A DNA stretch of 64,000 nt from an uncultured Clostridia bacterium (GTDB lineage Bacteria; Bacillota; Clostridia; Christensenellales; CAG-917): NCBI GenBank assembly GCA_944363035.1, contig CALVTS010000002.1, positions 1-64,000 of the forward strand. Direction: 5' to 3'. A program made the translations under genes and the position numbers. The notes beneath the pieces were generated by a model. It was given only the letters and a program-made list of their open reading frames with translations. It did no database searches and was not told where the DNA came from. Positions 60,285 to 64,000 of this stretch are shown here, piece after piece; the stretch's first letter is position 1, and every line of letters begins with the position of its first letter.

Positions 60285-62666
60285 CTATTTGTCAAGCCGC
60301 GCAAGCATCCTTATCACGTTTGCCGCCGTGCGTTCGCATTCCGCGCGGGTGATGCCTTCCTTTTCTCCGAGAGTGGCAAGAAGAGTGCCGTCAGGTCTGT
60401 GTTTGCCCGTGCGCTTCCCTCCCGGCATCAGCACGTCCACCTGCGCTCTGACGCGGTAGGCGTTGCTCTTGACGCACGGGAATTCCGGGCTCGCGGAATA
60501 GCGCATCCACCAGTCCGTCATCACGCATCCGTCAAATCCCCACTCCTTTCTCAGCACGGTGGTCGCCAGGTCGTAGTCGTAGTGCCCCCACACGCCGTTG
60601 ATCTTATTGTAAGAAGTCATGATGTTGAGGGGCTTACCCTCGCGCACGGCGATGCCGAAGCCTTTGAGGTATATTTCGCGCAGGGCGCGTTCCGAGAGGC
60701 GGGAATCGTTGTATATGCGCAGTTTTTCCTGATTGTTGCAGGCAAAATGCTTGGGGCAGGCGGACACCCCTGCCGATCCCACCCCGCGTATGTATGCCGC
60801 CGCTATCCTTCCCGTGAGCAGAGGATCTTCCGAGAAATATTCGAAATTCCTGCCGCAGAGGGGGTCGCGGTGGATGTTCATCCCGGGGGCGAGCAGGATG
60901 TCGGAGCCCTTTGCCTTCATCTCCTGTCCGAGGAGGGATGTGAGTTTTTCCACCGCCTTCACGTCCCATGAGGAGGCGAGACATATCCCGGACGGGAGGA
61001 GGGTGCAACATTCGGCGAGCCTTATCCCGGAGGGACCGTCCGTGGTGGTCGCGGTCGGTATGCCGAAAGCGGCGAGGGAGGGGGTGACTCCGCCCAGGAC
61101 CCCGGCATTGCCCTTTGCGCCCAGGGGACTGTCCATAGTGTAATCTCCGCGGGATATGGCTTCGAGATCCTCATCCGAAAGGCAGGCGGCGAGTTGCTCG
61201 GGGGTCGAGCGTCCCGCCTTGACGTCCGCAAAACTCACGCGCAATGCCGGCGCGGGAGTCTTTTCGGGAAGTTCCGCCAGGATGCGGGCTTTGAGGTCCG
61301 TGCGTGAGAGGGGGACGGGCTCGCGTTGCGGCTTTCCGTTCTTGTTCACCACGCGTTCGAAGGGTATGACGGGCGCTGACGCGGAAGGGACTTTTTGCGT
61401 TTTTTCTTCGGACACCTCGAATCCGCCCACGGGAAGGGCGTCGCGTACGTTTTTGCCGAGGAAGAGGGAGTACGCTCCCTTTTCCGTCACCCACTCCGAA
61501 GTCCTGTCGTCAAAGGAGCGGATGTCGTCGAGATTGAATGAGAGGGTATATACCGCGCTTTCGCCGGGCAGTATCTCCTCCGTCTTGCAAAATGCGGCGA
61601 GCTCCCTTGCGGGATGGGAGAGACGCGCGTTCGGGAGGGCGACGTAAAGTTGCAGGACTTCCCGCCCGCCGCGTTTCCCCGTGTTGGCGACTCCGACTTT
61701 CACAGATACGTTTTTCCCGTCGAAATCAACGCCGAGAGGCTGTATCGAAAACGTGGTGTAGCCCTCTCCCGCGCCGAAGGGGAAGAGGACGTTTTCGGGT
61801 GCGAACGTGGAAAACCAGCGATAGCCCACATAAATGTCTTCGGTGTAGAAATTGAACTTTGAGTTGCCGAAATCGGAGGATGAAGGATAGCTTTGGTAAT
61901 TTTTCGCTATCGAATCCGTGAGTCTGCCGCCGGGCTCGGAGGCGCCTGTCAAAATGTCGGCGAGGGCGTTCCCGCTCTCCATCCCTCCCTGCCAGACGAT
62001 GAGGAGGGCGGAGGGGGAGATGTCCTTGCACCACTCCATATCGATGGGGGAGCCTATGTTGAGCACGACGACCAGTTCGGAAAAAGCCTTTCTCACCCGA
62101 GCAAGGAGGGAGAGCTCCTCGTCGGTGAGATAAAAACTGCCTTTTTTCAGAGACGCGTCTCTGTCCTCGCCCGCGCCTCTTCCTATGAATACGACCGCAA
62201 CGTCATTGCGTTTTGCGGCGGAGAGTATCTCTTCGTCCGAGAGGGGTATCTCGGGATGCGACCACGGCCAATGTCCCCAAAACCCGTGGTCTGCGGGATC
62301 TTCGGCTATCTTCTCGGCGTAGAGGGAGAGGAGGGTCTCGTCAAGGCGGACGCCCGCGCCTTTCAGCCCGTCGACGGGGGAGACGAGATAGGGCGCTCTG
62401 ACGTCGCCGCCGGAGCCGTATCCCACATAAAACCAATCATGTTGCACTCTGCCGAAAAGGGCGACTTTGCTCTCCTTTCCGAGGGGGAGGACGCCGTCGT
62501 TGACGAGGAGCACGCTACCGTCCGAAGCTGCTTTTCTCGCCGCTTCCGCCATGCCGTGGAAAGCCTCGCCACGCACTTCGCCCGTATTTTCGTTCTGGGC
62601 GGTGCCGCCCGCGAGCTTGTTGATGAAAGCGGAGAAGCTCCGCATGAGTTTTCTTCGCAGTTTCAT
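60285..62666 (-). CDS. Glycoside hydrolase family 3 protein, domain-permuted
   Basis: A 793-residue beta-glycosidase-like enzyme with inverted domain order: the (alpha/beta)6 and FnIII-like parts come first (KAASDGSVLLVNDGVLPL, FPFGAGEGYTTF, GGREVLQLYV), and the TIM barrel last (TTDGPSGIRL, PGMNIHRDPLCGRNFEYFSE, CPKHFACNNQE). The nucleophile Asp lies in GCVMTDWWM. Such inversions are known in some gut Firmicutes enzymes. No signal peptide is seen, so it probably acts in the cytoplasm on imported oligosaccharides. GGAGG precedes the ATG. Confidence 0.9.
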   Translation of the reverse strand: MKLRRKLMRSFSAFINKLAGGTAQNENTGEVRGEAFHGMAEAARKAASDGSVLLVNDGVLPLGKESKVALFGRVQHDWFYVGYGSGGDVRAPYLVSPVDGLKGAGVRLDETLLSLYAEKIAEDPADHGFWGHWPWSHPEIPLSDEEILSAAKRNDVAVVFIGRGAGEDRDASLKKGSFYLTDEELSLLARVRKAFSELVVVLNIGSPIDMEWCKDISPSALLIVWQGGMESGNALADILTGASEPGGRLTDSIAKNYQSYPSSSDFGNSKFNFYTEDIYVGYRWFSTFAPENVLFPFGAGEGYTTFSIQPLGVDFDGKNVSVKVGVANTGKRGGREVLQLYVALPNARLSHPARELAAFCKTEEILPGESAVYTLSFNLDDIRSFDDRTSEWVTEKGAYSLFLGKNVRDALPVGGFEVSEEKTQKVPSASAPVIPFERVVNKNGKPQREPVPLSRTDLKARILAELPEKTPAPALRVSFADVKAGRSTPEQLAACLSDEDLEAISRGDYTMDSPLGAKGNAGVLGGVTPSLAAFGIPTATTTDGPSGIRLAECCTLLPSGICLASSWDVKAVEKLTSLLGQEMKAKGSDILLAPGMNIHRDPLCGRNFEYFSEDPLLTGRIAAAYIRGVGSAGVSACPKHFACNNQEKLRIYNDSRLSERALREIYLKGFGIAVREGKPLNIMTSYNKINGVWGHYDYDLATTVLRKEWGFDGCVMTDWWMRYSASPEFPCVKSNAYRVRAQVDVLMPGGKRTGKHRPDGTLLATLGEKEGITRAECERTAANVIRMLARLDK

Positions 62667-62720
62667 TTTTCCTCCGTTGCGTCGCCTTCCGTTCTCTTAG
62701 AATGCGGGAGCGGCTGTCGT

Positions 62721-63821
62721 TCAGTCTTTGCGGCAGAGTCTCAGGACTTTCGCGGCGCGTTCGTCGAGGTCGACGAGCGGTCTCACTGGGGAGTCCTCTG
62801 CGCAGTCCGAGGGTTTGAAATAAAAGTAGCCGTCGGACGCCGCAAGCAGAGCGAAGAGCTGTTTTTTCTTGCGCTCGTTGACTGCGAGGACGGTGGTGTA
62901 TGGCTTGTTTTCGGCGGCGAGAGCGACCAGATCTTTGGTGATGCCCACCGTTGAGGAAGCCGCGATGCGTTTTATCGTAGAGCGGGTATAGCGTTTGGTG
63001 GTGAGTTTGAGGAACTCCTCGAAGGTGTTGAAATCCGCCTTGTTTATGCGGTTTTCCATGCCCTCCGAGATGTTGGCGATCTCGGCGAGTTCGCCCGCGG
63101 TCTTAGTGCGCATGGAGTAGGTGGAGACGGTGCCGTACTTCCCCGTGTCGGTGGGATGTTCTATCTTTACGCATTCGGGGACGAAGGCGCTCCAATCCTT
63201 TCCCTCCTGCATGAGGTTGCGTATCTTGGTGGAGGAGAGTATGGTCCTGTTGTTGTCGGGCTTGCGTTCCACGCTGTGGTACTGCACTCTGCCGCCGTAG
63301 GCGGCGCCCGCCTTCATATATTCCACCGCGAGGATGTTGTTGGGCGCCTTGACGAGGTTTGCGTAATCGGGATGTATGAGGTCGAGCGCCATCGTGCGCG
63401 ACTTTGCCACCGAGTAGCCCTCCGAAAGATACCCCCTCAGCATATTTTTCATGTCCTTGGATTCGCTGCGCATGAACTCCGCGACGTACGCGAGCTCCTC
63501 GAGTTCCTTGGTCTCGGTGCCGAAACAGAGGGTGTATTCCCCCAACATTGAGAGGGTCTTCAACGCGCCTTTGGCAAATGACGCCGCGGGAGAGAGGGTG
63601 TAGACGGTGGGGAGTTCGATGACCAGATCCGCGCCGCACTCCGCCGCCCAGCCCGCGCGGGTATATTTGTCCGCGACGCAGATGTCGCCGCGCTCGGTGA
63701 AACTCCCGCTCATGACCACGACGAGGGCGTCGGGCTTCAATTCCCGCTTCGCTTTTTTCAGAAGTTTTACGTGCCCGTTGTGCAGGGGATTGTATTCGGC
63801 GATGACTGCGGCGATTTTCAC
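62721..63821 (-). CDS. tmcAL: tRNA(Met) cytidine acetate ligase
   Basis: Acetylates the wobble cytidine of elongator tRNA-Met using acetate and ATP (the YlbM family). The 366-residue protein opens MKIAAVIAEYNPLHNGHVK, the nucleotidyltransferase HxGH-like motif, then VVMSGSFTERGDICVADKYTR, ELPTVYTLSPA and SSTKIRNLM. The start is GTG at 63821, placed 7 nt after AAGGAG. It uses acetate, and the divergent pta-like gene belongs to acetate metabolism. Divergent pairing with pta is common in Clostridia. Confidence 0.9.
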   Translation of the reverse strand: MKIAAVIAEYNPLHNGHVKLLKKAKRELKPDALVVVMSGSFTERGDICVADKYTRAGWAAECGADLVIELPTVYTLSPAASFAKGALKTLSMLGEYTLCFGTETKELEELAYVAEFMRSESKDMKNMLRGYLSEGYSVAKSRTMALDLIHPDYANLVKAPNNILAVEYMKAGAAYGGRVQYHSVERKPDNNRTILSSTKIRNLMQEGKDWSAFVPECVKIEHPTDTGKYGTVSTYSMRTKTAGELAEIANISEGMENRINKADFNTFEEFLKLTTKRYTRSTIKRIAASSTVGITKDLVALAAENKPYTTVLAVNERKKKQLFALLAASDGYFYFKPSDCAEDSPVRPLVDLDERAAKVLRLCRKD

Positions 63822-63841
63822 AAACTGACTCCTTAGAATTC

Positions 63842-63870
63842 TTGCTTTTTGCGTGTATCGGTTCTATAAT
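63842..63870 (+). promoter_or_regulatory. Promoter of the pta-like gene
   Basis: TTGCTT (63842-63847), a 17-nt spacer, and a perfect TATAAT (63865-63870). Confidence 0.75.
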
Positions 63871-63894
63871 ATAACTCGTTTGAGAAGAAATCAA
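63866..63894 (-). promoter_or_regulatory. Promoter of tmcAL, overlapping the pta-like promoter
   Basis: On the minus strand TTGATT, a 17-nt spacer, and TATTAT. Its -10 shares five of six base pairs with the + strand -10. Confidence 0.7.
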
Positions 63895-63929
63895 ACGTAT
63901 AAAGCGAATTAAACGGAATTGAGGTGTGT

Positions 63930-64000
63930 ATGTCCGAATTTCTCGACCATCTGCTCGAAAGAGCCGCAAAACTGCAAAAGACCATAGCTCTCGCCGAGGG
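63930..64000 (+). CDS. pta: Start of a phosphate acetyltransferase-like gene (partial)
   Basis: Only the first 24 residues lie in the window: MSEFLDHLLERAAKLQKTIA, then LAEG. This resembles the N-terminus of phosphate acetyltransferases, which read E-K-A-K-x-x-K-K-I-V-L-P-E-G at this point. GAGGTG precedes the ATG. The enzyme would convert acetyl-CoA to acetyl phosphate. The call depends on a short stretch plus the common tmcAL-pta neighbourhood; a phosphate butyryltransferase cannot be ruled out. Confidence 0.6.
   Translation, partial: MSEFLDHLLERAAKLQKTIALAE

Overview
The window looks like chromosomal DNA of a spore-forming, GC-rich Clostridia-type Firmicute, probably an uncultured gut lineage. 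The evidence is a germination protease (gpr), a YlbJ-type sporulation membrane protein, the long Bacillus/Clostridia form of SRP RNA, the DapL route to diaminopimelate, a one-chain clostridial-size PurL, tRNAs with encoded CCA, and strong purine-rich ribosome binding sites in front of most genes. I see no rRNA, phage, transposase or CRISPR array. Nearly all genes are intact and most are housekeeping.

Layout. 1-5.6 kb: pyrG, asnB, dapF and dapL on the + strand, covering nucleotide, asparagine, lysine and cell-wall precursors. 5.6-13.6 kb: a zinc alcohol dehydrogenase, a Dabb protein, a VOC protein, a two-domain ene-reductase, a LOG-like protein, an aminotransferase, tRNA-Leu(GAG) and a hexapeptide acetyltransferase. 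13.8-19.1 kb (- strand): two tandem copies of a two-gene secreted cassette, each a GH18-like glycosidase with a discoidin-like domain followed by an unknown lipoprotein. 19.3-23.8 kb: an amidohydrolase overlapping a proline-iminopeptidase-like hydrolase, a lipoprotein esterase, an XRE regulator and a zinc-ribbon membrane protein. 23.8-35.7 kb: a purine operon purE-purM-purN-purO-AICAR transformylase-purD-purL-guaB-folD, whose leader carries an intrinsic terminator. PurH is represented by two separate proteins.

35.7-36.5 kb and 57.5-58.6 kb hold the least ordinary DNA here: a composite, highly structured, non-coding repeat family. It consists of a covarying hairpin that begins at the stop codon of the upstream gene, a 32-33 bp tandem array, and a 340-380 bp module present three times with compensatory stem changes. 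36.5-42.3 kb: tRNA-Pro(GGG), a membrane-anchored propeller-like protein, an alpha-CTD/WG-repeat fusion overlapping a membrane-anchored subtilase, and rpsT. 42.4-50.1 kb: gpr, murI, an EF-G paralogue with a degenerate G4 motif, a pyridoxal kinase, SRP RNA, an ABC exporter pair and tRNA-Gly(CCC) beside a tandem duplication of its 3' end and terminator. 50.2-57.5 kb: ileS, an RNA methyltransferase, a pseudouridine synthase, an acyl-CoA synthetase and a TIM-barrel isomerase. 58.6-64 kb: a sigma-region-4-like protein, ylbJ, a domain-permuted GH3 enzyme, tmcAL and the start of a pta-like gene.

A recurring regulatory theme is that several genes (XRE regulator, propeller protein, pdxK-like kinase, ABC ATPase, and probably gpr and ylbJ) have a good -10 box only 5-6 nt before the start codon and no usable Shine-Dalgarno sequence, which predicts leaderless mRNAs. 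All functional names rest on reading motifs and overall resemblance; no database search was possible.
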